A DNA stretch of 41,689 nucleotides from an uncultured Verrucomicrobiota bacterium (lineage in GTDB: Bacteria; Verrucomicrobiota; Kiritimatiellia; CAIQIC01; Lenti-01). The stretch covers positions 1 through 41,689 of the forward strand of contig CALMNW010000054.1 in the NCBI GenBank assembly GCA_937872095.1. Reading direction: 5' to 3'. The notes below the pieces were generated by a model. That model did no database searches, was not told where the DNA came from, and saw only the letters and a list, made by a program, of their open reading frames with translations. A program made the position numbers and the translations under genes. Below are positions 20,825 to 29,119 of the stretch, one piece after another. Position 1 is the stretch's first letter. Each line of letters begins with the position of its first letter.

Positions 20825-21124
20825 ATGGCAGACATCAATTTCAATTGCCCCCATTGTGGCCAGAATCTGAACGGACCTGAGGACATGGCCGGACAGACCA
20901 TCGACTGTCCGGTTTGCCAGAAGGAATTCCAGATCCCGGGCGGCATCATCGAAGTGCCCAAGAGCACGCTCACGCCCCCGAGCCGTCCGTCCGCTCCCTC
21001 CGCCGCGGCTCCGGCCGCGTCTTCCGGCGACGACAAGGGCAAGACCGTGCGCATCGAACTGCCGCCGGAATTTCTCTCGGAGCCGGACAAGCACATTTTC
21101 AAGATCAAGCGGATCCAGCATTAG
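20825..21124 (+). CDS. Small zinc-ribbon protein
   Basis: This encodes 99 residues. The N-terminal half is a zinc ribbon with CPHC (residues 8-11) and CPVC (28-31), as in many small PVC proteins with the pattern FxCPHCGQxL. A Pro/Ser/Ala linker (45-70) leads to a short C-terminal motif KTVRIELPPEF that may contact a partner. It is cytoplasmic (no signal). GAGGAAACGG precedes the ATG. argH starts one base after its stop, so they are co-transcribed. The role is unknown. Confidence 0.8.
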   Translation: MADINFNCPHCGQNLNGPEDMAGQTIDCPVCQKEFQIPGGIIEVPKSTLTPPSRPSAPSAAAPAASSGDDKGKTVRIELPPEFLSEPDKHIFKIKRIQH

Positions 21125-21125
21125 G

Positions 21126-22490
21126 ATGCGCCGCAAGACGACGGTGGGGGAGGTGGACGCGGAGGTCTTGGCCTACACGGCCGGACAGGACCGCGTGCTG
21201 GACGCGGCGCTCGTCGAGGCGGATTGCTTCGGTACGGCCGCGCACGTCGCGATGCTGGCCCGCATGCCCGTCAAACCGCCGCTGCTGACTCCCGCCGACG
21301 CCCAAGCCGTTGTCGCCGAACTGCGCCGCGTGCTGGCCGACGCGGCCGCCGGCAAGTTCAAGATCACCTTGGCGGACCAGGACGTGCATCTGGCCGTCGA
21401 ACGCCGCCTGACGGAAAAGCTGGGCGATCTCGGCAAGCGCGTCCACACGTGCCGGAGCCGCAACGACCAGGTGGCCGTGGATCTGCGCCTGTTCGCGAAG
21501 GTCCGCCTGCTGGAGGCGATGGAAGCCGCCGCGACTCTGGCCCGGACGCTGGTCGCCTTCGCGAAAAAACACGCCAAAGTCCCGATGGTGGGCCGCACCC
21601 ACATGCAACCGGCGATGCCGTCGAGCGTGGGCCTGTGGGCCTCGGCCTGGGCCGAGAGCCTGCTGGACGATCTCGCGCTCTTGCGGACCGCCTACGATCT
21701 CAACGACCAATGCCCCCTCGGCTCGGCCGCCAGCTACGGCGTGCCGCTGCCCATCGACCGGCAATTGACCAGCGATCTGCTGGGCTTCGCGCAGCCGGTC
21801 CACAACGTGCTCCATGCCAACCAGGCGCGCGGGAAAATGGAGTCCATCATCCTGGCGGCGCTGGGGCAGGCGATGCTGACGCTGTCGCGCCTGGCGCAGG
21901 ATCTGATCCTGTTTTCGATGCCGGAGTTCGGCTATTTCCGCTTGCCGGCGGAATTCACGACGGGCAGCAGCATCATGCCGCAGAAGCGGAATCCCGACGT
22001 GCCGGAACTGTTGCGCGCGAAGGCCGCCAAGGTGCTGGCGCACGCGAATCTCGTGGCGGAAATCGTCCGCGCCGCTCCCTCCGGCTACAACCGCGATTTG
22101 CAGGAGACGAAGGCGCCCTTCATGGAAGGATTCGAGTTGGCGATTTCCTCGCTGCGCATCCTGGCCCCGCTGATGTCGAAGCTGGAGGTGGATGCCGTCG
22201 CCTTGCGCCGGGGCTTCGGGCCGGAGGTCTTCGCGACCGACCGCGCGCTGGAACTGGTGGCCGCCGGCATGCCGTTCCGCGACGCCTACCACGAGGTAAA
22301 AGCCAATCTCGACAAACTCGCTGGAAAAAATCCCGATGCCGCCTTGGCCGCCAAGCGGCATCTGGGCGCGCCGCTGGGCCTGGATTTCGCCGGGCTGGCC
22401 GCGCGGGCGAAAAAAGCCGGCGACTGGGCCGTCCGGGAACGGAAGCGCCATGCCGCCCGCCGAAACGCTTTGTTGGGTCTGAAGGCCTAA
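21126..22490 (+). CDS. argH: Argininosuccinate lyase
   Basis: This encodes 454 residues, the usual length. The fumarase/ASL signature GSSIMPQKRNPD is intact and carries the catalytic Ser. VGRTHMQPAMPSSVG contains the catalytic Thr-His pair, and TCRSRNDQVAVDLRLF is the substrate-binding block. The enzyme splits argininosuccinate into arginine and fumarate, the last step of arginine synthesis. The start is one base after the preceding zinc-ribbon gene. argG and other arginine genes are not in the window. Confidence 0.95.
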   Translation: MRRKTTVGEVDAEVLAYTAGQDRVLDAALVEADCFGTAAHVAMLARMPVKPPLLTPADAQAVVAELRRVLADAAAGKFKITLADQDVHLAVERRLTEKLGDLGKRVHTCRSRNDQVAVDLRLFAKVRLLEAMEAAATLARTLVAFAKKHAKVPMVGRTHMQPAMPSSVGLWASAWAESLLDDLALLRTAYDLNDQCPLGSAASYGVPLPIDRQLTSDLLGFAQPVHNVLHANQARGKMESIILAALGQAMLTLSRLAQDLILFSMPEFGYFRLPAEFTTGSSIMPQKRNPDVPELLRAKAAKVLAHANLVAEIVRAAPSGYNRDLQETKAPFMEGFELAISSLRILAPLMSKLEVDAVALRRGFGPEVFATDRALELVAAGMPFRDAYHEVKANLDKLAGKNPDAALAAKRHLGAPLGLDFAGLAARAKKAGDWAVRERKRHAARRNALLGLKA

Positions 22491-22553
22491 AAACAATGAG
22501 GCCGTTTGACAGGTTCGAAAAGTGGAGTAGGGTTTTGCCGTCGGAGGGGAAAA

Positions 22554-22931
22554 GTGTGCGAAAATAACAATGCGATGACAACGACCCAATACTCCTTCGG
22601 CGATTACAGCGTTTCCTTGGCTCTCGATGAAGATTCCCCTCTGGGCAAGCTCGACGACCTGCACATCTGCCATCTCGGCATGAAATTCATTTCCAGCCGT
22701 CCGCTGCCCGAATTCGGCCTCTACGAGTTCGAAATCGCGATCAAGCCGTTGGCGGGCGACCAAACGCCCGCGAAAGTGAAATGCTGCGGCGTGGTGGTGT
22801 CGAGCGCGCCGGAAGGCGACGGATACCGCACGGTGATCCATTTCGCGGATCTGGGCAAGCACGACGCGTCCTGCCTCGAAGCGCTGACCAAAGCCAACAA
22901 AATGCGCTGCGACTACTGCGCCAATTGCTGA
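22554..22931 (+). CDS. PilZ-like protein with C-terminal Cys cluster
   Basis: This encodes 125 residues. The core LDDLHICHLGMKFISSRPLPEFGLYEFEI followed by VKCCGVVVSS and YRTVIHFADLG follows the PilZ strand order. The N-terminal RxxxR motif that binds cyclic di-GMP in canonical PilZ domains is missing. The last residues CDYCANC could bind a metal. The GTG at 22554 is chosen because GGAGGGG lies six nt upstream; an in-frame ATG at 22575 is 27 nt from that site. An intrinsic terminator follows. Its function cannot be stated; a ligand-independent PilZ adaptor is possible. Confidence 0.6.
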   Translation: MCENNNAMTTTQYSFGDYSVSLALDEDSPLGKLDDLHICHLGMKFISSRPLPEFGLYEFEIAIKPLAGDQTPAKVKCCGVVVSSAPEGDGYRTVIHFADLGKHDASCLEALTKANKMRCDYCANC

Positions 22932-22991
22932 ATTCCGCGGTGGCCGTTCCCGGCGGGGGAGCGGTGCGGCCGGACCGTTCCCCTTTGAAAT

Positions 22992-23014
22992 CGGGTTGCG
23001 AAACCCGGTTTTTT
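22992..23014 (+). terminator. Intrinsic terminator after the PilZ-like gene
   Basis: CGGGTT (22992-22997), loop GCGA, AACCCG (23002-23007), then GTTTTTT. A compact stem with a six-T run. Confidence 0.75.
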
Positions 23015-23024
23015 GGCCTATAAG
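22996..23024 (+). promoter_or_regulatory. Candidate promoter of the archaemetzincin-like gene
   Basis: TTGCGA (22996-23001), 17 nt, TATAAG (23019-23024). It overlaps the terminator of the gene upstream. The leader before ATG 23055 is about 25 nt and contains GAGGAG. Confidence 0.45.
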
Positions 23025-23054
23025 CATCGGCGGTCGAATAGAGGAGAAAAGACC

Positions 23055-23696
23055 ATGACGAAATATCTTTGGATTGCGGTGGGTTGGATGATCGCGGTTT
23101 CGGCGCAAGCGGCGGACGAGCGCGTTATTGCGCTGGCGACCGCCGGCGACGTGGATGCCGCGCTGGTCGAACGCGTTCGCGCCGGCGTGGAAGAATATTC
23201 CGGCGCGGCGGTGCGCCTCGCGGCGCCGGTTCCGCTGGAAGCCGGCCAGCCGTTGGACGTCGTCGGCCGCGCCGCGGTCCAGACGATGGAGGCCGGCGAT
23301 TTCGCCATCATCGTGCTGGCCCGTCCGCTGGACGATCGGCCCCAGGGCGTTTGCCTGCCCGACGAGCGCTTTGGCGTGCTGAACGTGGCCAAGCTGGAAG
23401 TCGGCGCCGACGCCGACAAACTGGCCCGCCGCGCCACGCAGGAAAGCCTGCGCGTGATGGCCATGCTGCTGAAGATGGCGCCGTGTCCCTTCCCGCTGTG
23501 CGTGTTGGTCGGTTACGACAAAGTCGACGATCTCGACCGGATGAGCGCCAATTTCTGCCCGCCCTGCCAGGATCGCTTCGCCCGCGAAGCCCGCAAAGCC
23601 GGCCTTCGCCTGATCGAGAAGAGCGAACCCGCCGCCGCGCCGGCGGAGGCCCCGGCCGCCGAAGCGGCGCCTGAGACGTCTCCCGCCGCCGAATAG
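23055..23696 (+). CDS. Exported archaemetzincin-like protein without the zinc-protease motif
   Basis: This encodes 213 residues. A signal peptide (1-20, after AQA) precedes a domain whose second half follows the archaemetzincin pattern HExxHxxGxxHCx4CxMx17CxxC. The Cys part is nearly exact: Cys144-x4-Cys149, then Leu151 at the Met position, then Cys168-x2-Cys171. The protease part is lost: the two HExxH His, the Glu, the Gly and the third His are replaced by Arg133, Met137, Val134, Lys140 and Pro143. The preceding FGVLNVAKL strand also fits. The structural zinc site may remain without catalysis. The tail is Ala/Pro/Glu-rich. GAGGAG precedes the ATG. serS follows after 15 nt. The family call is by motif spacing only. 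Confidence 0.55.
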   Translation: MTKYLWIAVGWMIAVSAQAADERVIALATAGDVDAALVERVRAGVEEYSGAAVRLAAPVPLEAGQPLDVVGRAAVQTMEAGDFAIIVLARPLDDRPQGVCLPDERFGVLNVAKLEVGADADKLARRATQESLRVMAMLLKMAPCPFPLCVLVGYDKVDDLDRMSANFCPPCQDRFAREARKAGLRLIEKSEPAAAPAEAPAAEAAPETSPAAE

Positions 23697-23711
23697 GACG
23701 GCGATTCCGCC

Positions 23712-24986
23712 ATGCTCGACATCAAGCTCATTCGGGAAAATCCCGATCTCGTCCGCGCCGCCCTGAAGACCCGCCATTCGCCGGTGGACGTTTCCGCCGT
23801 GCTGGCGTTCGACGAGCGCCGCCGCGCCGCCATCACCGAGGGCGACCAGCTCAAGGCCGCGCGCAACGAGATCTCCAAGAAGATCGGCGCGCTGAAAAAG
23901 GCCGGCGAAGACACGACCGAAATCCAGCGCCAAACGCGCGAAATGGGCGAGAAGATCGCCGCGCTGGACGCGCAGGTGCGCGAGATCGAGGAAGAACAGC
24001 GCAAGCTCGTGCTGGCGATTCCGAACCTGCCGCACGAAAGCGTGCCCAGCGGCGACGATGCTCTGGACAACGTCGTCGTGCGCGAATGGGGCCACAAGAA
24101 AACCTTCGATTTCGAGCCCAAGGATCACGTCGCGCTGGGCGAATCGCTGGGCCTGTTCGATTTCGAGCGCGCGGCGCGGATGTCCGGCGCGGGCTTCCCG
24201 CTGTTCACGGGGGCCGGCGCGCGGCTCGAGCGCGCCCTGATCCAGTTCATGCTGGATTTGCACACGACGAAGCATGGCTATACCGAGGTTTCGCCGCCCT
24301 ACGTCGTGACGACCGCCACGATGACCGGCACCGGCCAGCTCCCCAAGATGGCCGACGACATGTACCACGTGCCCGGCGACGACCTGTGGCTGATCCCGAC
24401 CGCCGAAGTGCCCGTCACCAACATTTACCGCGAGGAAATCATCCGCGAGCCGCTGCCGATCAAGTTCGTGGCGCACACGCCGTGTTTCCGCCGCGAGGCG
24501 GGGTCCGCCGGCAAGGAAACGCGCGGCCTGATCCGCGTGCACCAGTTCGACAAGGTCGAGATGGTCAAATTCGTCGCGCCCGGCACGTCCTACGACGAGC
24601 TGGAGAAGCTGGTGGGCGACGCGACCGACGTGCTGGAGGCGCTGGGCCTGACCTATCGCGTCCTGCAGCTGTGCTCGGGCGACATGAGTTTCGCCGCCGC
24701 CAAGTGCTACGACCTGGAGCTGTGGGCCCCGGGCTTCAACGGCTGGCTCGAAGTTTCTTCCTGCAGCAATTTCGAGGCCTTCCAGGCGCGCCGCGCGGGC
24801 ATCCGCTGGAAGAACGCCGAGGGCAAGACGGAATTCGTCCACACCCTGAACGGCTCGGGCGTGGCGCTGCCGCGCCTCGTCGTCGCGATCCTCGAAAACG
24901 GCCAGCAGGCCGACGGCTCCGTCGTCCTGCCCGAAGCCCTGCGCCCCTACATGGGCGGGATCGAACGCCTCGCGCCGAAGACATGA
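23712..24986 (+). CDS. serS: Serine--tRNA ligase
   Basis: This encodes 424 residues, the normal size. The N-terminal [19 protein letters not shown] and the long antiparallel coiled coil (about 25-105) bind the tRNA long arm. Class II motif 2 is [26 protein letters not shown] and motif 3 is [39 protein letters not shown] is the serine-binding loop. The enzyme charges tRNA-Ser. tilS follows after four bases, so two tRNA-maturation functions share an operon. Confidence 0.96.
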   Translation: MLDIKLIRENPDLVRAALKTRHSPVDVSAVLAFDERRRAAITEGDQLKAARNEISKKIGALKKAGEDTTEIQRQTREMGEKIAALDAQVREIEEEQRKLVLAIPNLPHESVPSGDDALDNVVVREWGHKKTFDFEPKDHVALGESLGLFDFERAARMSGAGFPLFTGAGARLERALIQFMLDLHTTKHGYTEVSPPYVVTTATMTGTGQLPKMADDMYHVPGDDLWLIPTAEVPVTNIYREEIIREPLPIKFVAHTPCFRREAGSAGKETRGLIRVHQFDKVEMVKFVAPGTSYDELEKLVGDATDVLEALGLTYRVLQLCSGDMSFAAAKCYDLELWAPGFNGWLEVSSCSNFEAFQARRAGIRWKNAEGKTEFVHTLNGSGVALPRLVVAILENGQQADGSVVLPEALRPYMGGIERLAPKT

Positions 24987-24990
24987 GCCG

Positions 24991-26232
24991 GTGATTCCGA
25001 CGGTCCAGAAAACCGTGGCCGCGCGCTTTCCGCAGATCCGCGGGAAGCGCGTTTTGGTTGCCGCCAGCGGCGGCGCCGATTCCACCGCGCTCGCGCTCGT
25101 CCTGAAAGAACTGGGCTGCTCCATCGTCCTCGCGCACGTGCACCACGGCATTCGCGGCCAAGCCGCCGACGCCGACGCGCGCTTCGTCCGCGCCCTCGCG
25201 CAGAAGCTGGGCGCGCCGTTTTTCCTCGGCACCTTCGCCGTGCCGGCGGCAGCGAAGAAAACCGGCGAATCGCTCGAGATGGCCGCGCGGCGCGTGCGAC
25301 GCGATTTCCTGGCCGCGACGGCCCAGCGCGAAAAAATCCGCTTCGTCGCCACGGGCCACACGGCCGACGACCAGGCCGAGACCGTCCTGATGCGCATCGC
25401 GCGCGGCACGTCGATTTCCGGGTTGGCCGGCATTCCGTACGTTTCGCGGCACGGCGGCGCGGCGTTCGTCCGCCCGCTGCGCGACGCGACGCGCGCGCAA
25501 ATCGTCGCCTTCCTGAAACATCGTCGACAGCGCTGGCGCGAGGACGCAAGCAACGCGGACGATTTCGCGCGGCGCAACCGCGTGCGGCACGAAATCTTGC
25601 CATTGCTGGAGCGGCGTCTGAACCCGTCCGTCCGGCAGGCTCTCCTGCGGCTGGCGGACATCGCCGCCGCGGAGGACGAAGTGATGTCCGCGCTGGCGCG
25701 GGAAACCGCGGATTCCGCGCAGGCGCCGCTGGCGCTCCGCCGCCGCCGGGCGCTGGGGGAATTGCGGGCCGCGGGCGTGCCGCCGGAAAAGCAAGTTTTC
25801 CACACCGTGGAAAACTTTTTTCCACGGTGTGGAAAAAAATCCCAAAGTTTTTACGTAGCGTGGAAAAATCCGGGAAAGTTTTTACGTAGCGTGGAAAAAA
25901 TTCGAGCCGCGATTCCCCTCGAAATCCGGCGGGGGCGGGGGTTTACGCGCCGGGCGGACGAGGTTTGCCTGTCGGCCGCGGCGGTGGGGACTCGCGATCT
26001 GATTTTCCGGAGCTGGCGGGCGGGGGATCGGATGAAGCCGCTGGGGATGGCCGGGAGCAAGAAGCTGTCGGATATTTTCACCGACCTGAAAGTGCCGCGC
26101 GCGGAGCGGGCGGCGCGGATCGTGGTGGAGTGCGGGGGCGAGATCGCGGCGCTGGCGGGGTGGCGGGTGAACCGGGATTTCGCGGTGGCGGGGCCGCGGG
26201 CGCCGTCGCTGCGGATCCGCTTCAGCCCATGA
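24991..26232 (+). CDS. tilS: tRNA(Ile)-lysidine synthase with in-frame palindromic insertion
   Basis: This encodes 413 residues. The N-terminal PP-loop ATPase has SGGADST (residues 26-32), HVHHGIRG, and TGHTADDQAETVLMRIARG; the C-terminal substrate domain begins FRSWRAGDRMKPLG and includes KKLSDIFTDLKVPRAER. TilS converts cytidine 34 of tRNA-Ile(CAU) to lysidine and is essential in most bacteria. The start is GTG, four bases after serS. Residues about 268-303, between the domains, are encoded by a block of palindromes and direct repeats that is much more AT-rich than its surroundings; the frame stays open. The 3' end overlaps the convergent exonuclease gene by 11 bases. Confidence 0.9.
   Translation: MIPTVQKTVAARFPQIRGKRVLVAASGGADSTALALVLKELGCSIVLAHVHHGIRGQAADADARFVRALAQKLGAPFFLGTFAVPAAAKKTGESLEMAARRVRRDFLAATAQREKIRFVATGHTADDQAETVLMRIARGTSISGLAGIPYVSRHGGAAFVRPLRDATRAQIVAFLKHRRQRWREDASNADDFARRNRVRHEILPLLERRLNPSVRQALLRLADIAAAEDEVMSALARETADSAQAPLALRRRRALGELRAAGVPPEKQVFHTVENFFPRCGKKSQSFYVAWKNPGKFLRSVEKIRAAIPLEIRRGRGFTRRADEVCLSAAAVGTRDLIFRSWRAGDRMKPLGMAGSKKLSDIFTDLKVPRAERAARIVVECGGEIAALAGWRVNRDFAVAGPRAPSLRIRFSP
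25793..25900. repeat. Palindromic repeat cluster inside the tilS coding region
   Basis: TTTTCCACACCGTGGAAAA (25796-25814) is followed by its exact reverse complement (25818-25836). Then a 25-bp sequence containing TTTTTACGTAGCGTGGAAAA occurs twice (25844-25868 and 25875-25899), 31 bases apart and so in two reading frames. All share TTCCAC/GTGGAA arms. The block is read through in frame. Confidence 0.9.
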
Positions 26233-26839
26233 TGCCGAGCGTGCGCAGCTCGAAGTAGGCGGCCTTGCAGGCGCGGACGTCGGCGTTGGCGTCGTGGGCG
26301 TTCTCGAACGATTTCTTGAAGAGCTTGCGGTGCAGTTCGCCCAGATTGGGGTATTTGAAGCCGTAGAGGCCGGGGAGGGCGCAGAACTGGGTGGACTCCT
26401 TCATCGTGCAGTGCATCGGCTTCTTGAGGAAGGGGGTGGGGCGGTCGAGGCGCAGGAATTCGGCGCCGAGGATTTTTTCGTCGAAGGAAATGTTGTGGGC
26501 TACGGCGAACGCGGCCTGTTCGATGTAGGGCAGGACTTCGTCGAGGGCTTCGGCGAGGGCGATGCCTTCGGCGAGCGCCCGTTCGGTGCTGATGCCGTGG
26601 ATCTTGGCGGCTTCGGGCGGGATGACGTAGCCCTGCGGGCGGATGATGCGGGAGGCGCTGGCGAGTTCGTTGCCGGCGTCGTCGCAGAAAATCCAGGCGA
26701 GCTGGACCATGCGGGGCCAGTTGGCCAGCGTGCGCGAGTTGAGGGGGGCGTTCCAGTCGCGCGGCAAGCCGGTGGTTTCGGTGTCGAAGAAGAACAGCCG
26801 CCGGTCGGACGGACCGTTGAAATTCAAGTTCATCGTCAT
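26222..26839 (-). CDS. DEDDh-family 3'-5' exonuclease
   Basis: This encodes 205 residues. Exo I is FFDTETTGLP with the first Asp-Glu pair. IHGIS follows the metal site as in DnaQ-like folds. Exo II contains the Asp in AHNISFDEKIL, and Exo III is NAHDANADVRA with the His and last Asp. It is a stand-alone nuclease of the DnaQ/RNase T group, without polymerase or helicase domains; it may act in DNA repair or RNA trimming. The ATG at 26839 has no Shine-Dalgarno sequence but a promoter ending seven nt upstream; a second ATG at 26833 is possible. It ends convergent to and overlapping tilS by 11 bases. Confidence 0.85.
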   Translation of the reverse strand: MTMNLNFNGPSDRRLFFFDTETTGLPRDWNAPLNSRTLANWPRMVQLAWIFCDDAGNELASASRIIRPQGYVIPPEAAKIHGISTERALAEGIALAEALDEVLPYIEQAAFAVAHNISFDEKILGAEFLRLDRPTPFLKKPMHCTMKESTQFCALPGLYGFKYPNLGELHRKLFKKSFENAHDANADVRACKAAYFELRTLGIMG

Positions 26840-26846
26840 GCGGGAA

Positions 26847-26875
26847 AGTCTACGCCGGGAGCGGGGGCGGCGCAA
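26847..26875 (-). promoter_or_regulatory. Candidate leaderless promoter of the exonuclease gene
   Basis: On the minus strand TTGCGC (26875-26870), 17 nt, TAGACT (26852-26847), then seven nt to ATG 26839. No ribosome-binding site lies in between. Confidence 0.5.
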
Positions 26876-26894
26876 TCCCGAGGCGCGGGAAAAC

Positions 26895-27743
26895 TCATGG
26901 CCGGAGGACGGTATTGTCGATGAGGCGGGGTTTGCCGACCCAGACGGCGAGGGCGACGAAGGCGGGGCGCGCGATGGGGCCGGCGAGGGGTTGGAGGGTC
27001 TCGTCGTCGACGATCTCGGCGTAGTCGATCTTGGCGGAGGGGGATTTCCCGATGAGGGCGCGCAGGGCGGCGACGAGCGTTTGGGGATCGCGTTCGCCGG
27101 CGGCGAAAAGGCGTTCGGCTTCGTCGAGGGCGCGACGGAGGCAGACGGCCTGCGGGCGCTGCTCGGCGGTGAGGTACTGGTTGCGGGAGGACTTCGCCAG
27201 GCCATCGGATTCGCGGACGGTCGGGCCCGAGACGATTTCGACGGGGAAGCGCAGGTCGCGGACCATGCGGCGGATGATGCGGAGCTGCTGGCCGTCCTTT
27301 TCGCCGAAGACGGCGACGTGCGGCAGGACGACGTTGAAGAGCTTGGCGACGACGGTGCAGACGCCGTCGAAGTGCCCGGGGCGCGCCGCGCCGCAGAGAG
27401 TGCGGGAGAGGGCGTTTTCCGTCACGGAAACGCTGGCGCCGTCGGGATACATTTCCGGGACGGCGGGGTAGAAGACGAAATCGACGCCTTCCTGCTCGCA
27501 CAGGGCGCGATCGGCCGCGAACGTCCGCGGATAGGCGGCGAAATCCTCGTTGGGACCGAATTGCGTGGGGTTGACGAAAATCGAGACGACCACGACGTCG
27601 GCGCGTTGTTTCGCGAGGCGGACGAGGGAGAGATGGCCGTCGTGGAGGTTGCCCATGGTGGGGACGAACCCGATGCGTTTGCCCTGCGCGCGCAGCGCGA
27701 GCGCGGCTTGCTGCATCTCAAGGGCGGTGGAAATGATTTTCAT
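26895..27743 (-). CDS. panC: Pantothenate synthetase
   Basis: This encodes 282 residues of the panC family. The nucleotidyltransferase signature is FVPTMGNLHDGHLSLV with the HxGH-type His pair. VSIFVNPTQFGPNEDFAAYPRT, GHFDGVCTVVAKLFN, FGEKDGQQ and the Lys-Ser-Ser of LAKSSRNQYL are all present. It joins pantoate and beta-alanine with ATP use. The gene lies last in the dapA-dapB-folK-panB-panC run, 42 nt after panB; the gap carries two near-repeats of TTGAACCGTGAAC and little ribosome-binding signal. Confidence 0.95.
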   Translation of the reverse strand: MKIISTALEMQQAALALRAQGKRIGFVPTMGNLHDGHLSLVRLAKQRADVVVVSIFVNPTQFGPNEDFAAYPRTFAADRALCEQEGVDFVFYPAVPEMYPDGASVSVTENALSRTLCGAARPGHFDGVCTVVAKLFNVVLPHVAVFGEKDGQQLRIIRRMVRDLRFPVEIVSGPTVRESDGLAKSSRNQYLTAEQRPQAVCLRRALDEAERLFAAGERDPQTLVAALRALIGKSPSAKIDYAEIVDDETLQPLAGPIARPAFVALAVWVGKPRLIDNTVLRP

Positions 27744-27785
27744 GACCCAACCGTTGAACCGTGAACTTGAAACCGTGAACCTACT

Positions 27786-28592
27786 TCACTCGTAGCAATG
27801 CTCCGGGCCGGGATAGGTTCCGGCGGCGACGTCGGCTTGGTAGGCGGCGGCGGCCGCGGAAATCTGCCGGCCGAGTTCGGCGTAGACCTTGACGAACTTC
27901 GGCTTGAAACCGCCGGAGAGACCGAGGGCGTCGTTGACCACGAGAATCTGGCCGTCGCAGCCGGGGCCGGCGCCGATGCCGATGACGGGGATTTTGACGG
28001 CGGCGGACACCTGCGCGCCGAGTTCGGCGGGAACGGCTTCGAGCACGACGGCGAAGGCGCCGGCGGCTTCGACGGCTTGGGCGTCGGCGACGAGCTGGCG
28101 GGCGGCTTCGTCGTCGCGGCCCTGCACGCGGTGGCCGAGGACCTTGACGCTCTGGGGGGTGAGGCCGATGTGGCCGAGGACGGGAATGCCGTTTTGGACC
28201 AGGGCTTCGATCGCGGGGGCGCGGAATTCCCCGCCTTCGATCTTGACGGCCTGGCAGCCGGTTTTCTGGATGGCGCGGCCGCAGTTGCGCAGGGCCTGTT
28301 CGACGGAAGCCTGGTAGGTCATGAACGGCATGTCGACGACGACCACGGCCCGCCGGACGCCGCGCACGACGGCGGCGGTATGGCGCAGCATGTCGAGCAG
28401 CGTGACGGGCAGGGTGTTGTCGTAGCCGAGCAGGGTGGTGCCGAGGGAGTCGCCGACAAGGATCAGCGGGATGCCGGCGTCGTCGAGCAGACGGGCGGTC
28501 TGGAAATCGTAGGCGGTGAGGGCGGCGATCTTTTCGACGCCTTTCATGGCCGTGATGGCGCGGGGGGTCAGTTTTTTGACGGAATCGTTCAT
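27786..28592 (-). CDS. panB: 3-methyl-2-oxobutanoate hydroxymethyltransferase
   Basis: This encodes 268 residues. ALTAYDFQTARLLDDAGI, the metal-binding LVGDSLG, VVDMPFMTYQ, VKIEGG and GHIGLTPQS are the canonical PanB blocks; IGIGAGPGCDGQILV is the last conserved loop. The enzyme transfers a hydroxymethyl group from methylene-tetrahydrofolate to ketoisovalerate, the first step to pantothenate. ATG 28592 has GGAG seven nt upstream; an earlier start at 28613 would lie before that site. It sits between folK and panC, 14 nt after folK. Confidence 0.96.
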   Translation of the reverse strand: MNDSVKKLTPRAITAMKGVEKIAALTAYDFQTARLLDDAGIPLILVGDSLGTTLLGYDNTLPVTLLDMLRHTAAVVRGVRRAVVVVDMPFMTYQASVEQALRNCGRAIQKTGCQAVKIEGGEFRAPAIEALVQNGIPVLGHIGLTPQSVKVLGHRVQGRDDEAARQLVADAQAVEAAGAFAVVLEAVPAELGAQVSAAVKIPVIGIGAGPGCDGQILVVNDALGLSGGFKPKFVKVYAELGRQISAAAAAYQADVAAGTYPGPEHCYE

Positions 28593-28606
28593 GGGGAGCT
28601 CCGAAA

Positions 28607-29119
28607 TTACCACTCGGCCAGGACGGGACGGACGTCCTGTCCGGGCGGAAGAGCGGCGAGAATGTCGCGGACGCGGCGGTCGTGGCCGGGCAGGACGAGA
28701 TAGCCGCGGACGTCGGCGAGGGGTTGGAGGACGAAGCGGCGCTTGGTCCAGCGCGGATGGGGAACGACGAGGCCGCCGCTGCGGATGGTCTGGCCGTCGT
28801 AATAGATCAGGTCGACGTCGATGGTGCGCGGGACGTTCTGGCGGATGGTGCGCTTGCGGCCGAGGGCGAGTTCGATCTTCTGGAGCTGGGCGAAGAGCTT
28901 GTGGGCGTCCAGGGAGGTGCCGATGATCAGGACGGTGTTGTAGAATTCGAGGTCGGCGAATTCTTCGGGAACGCCGACGGGCTCGGTTTCGTACACGGGG
29001 GCGGAGGCGAGGACGGAGACTTCGGGAATGGCGGCGATGGCGGCGCGCGCGGCGCGGAGGCTGGCGAGCTTGTCGTCGAGATTCGAACCGAGGCTGAGCC
29101 CTGCTTCGATTCCGTTCAT
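28607..29119 (-). CDS. folK: 2-amino-4-hydroxy-6-hydroxymethyldihydropteridine pyrophosphokinase
   Basis: This encodes 170 residues. The N-terminal GLSLGSNLDDKLASL binds pterin; APVYETEPVGVPEEFADLEFYN and the signature RTIDVDLIYYDG with catalytic Asp residues are typical, as is VVPHPRWTKRRFVLQPLADV. HPPK transfers pyrophosphate from ATP to the pterin in folate synthesis. Its start overlaps the dapB stop by three to four bases (ATGA), which implies coupling. No other folate gene is beside it. Confidence 0.93.
   Translation of the reverse strand: MNGIEAGLSLGSNLDDKLASLRAARAAIAAIPEVSVLASAPVYETEPVGVPEEFADLEFYNTVLIIGTSLDAHKLFAQLQKIELALGRKRTIRQNVPRTIDVDLIYYDGQTIRSGGLVVPHPRWTKRRFVLQPLADVRGYLVLPGHDRRVRDILAALPPGQDVRPVLAEW

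Noticed and set aside
22531-22544. GGGTTTTGCCGTC shared with 39717-39729
   Set aside because: A single 13-base match upstream of two unrelated genes, without aligned flanks; chance is likely enough.
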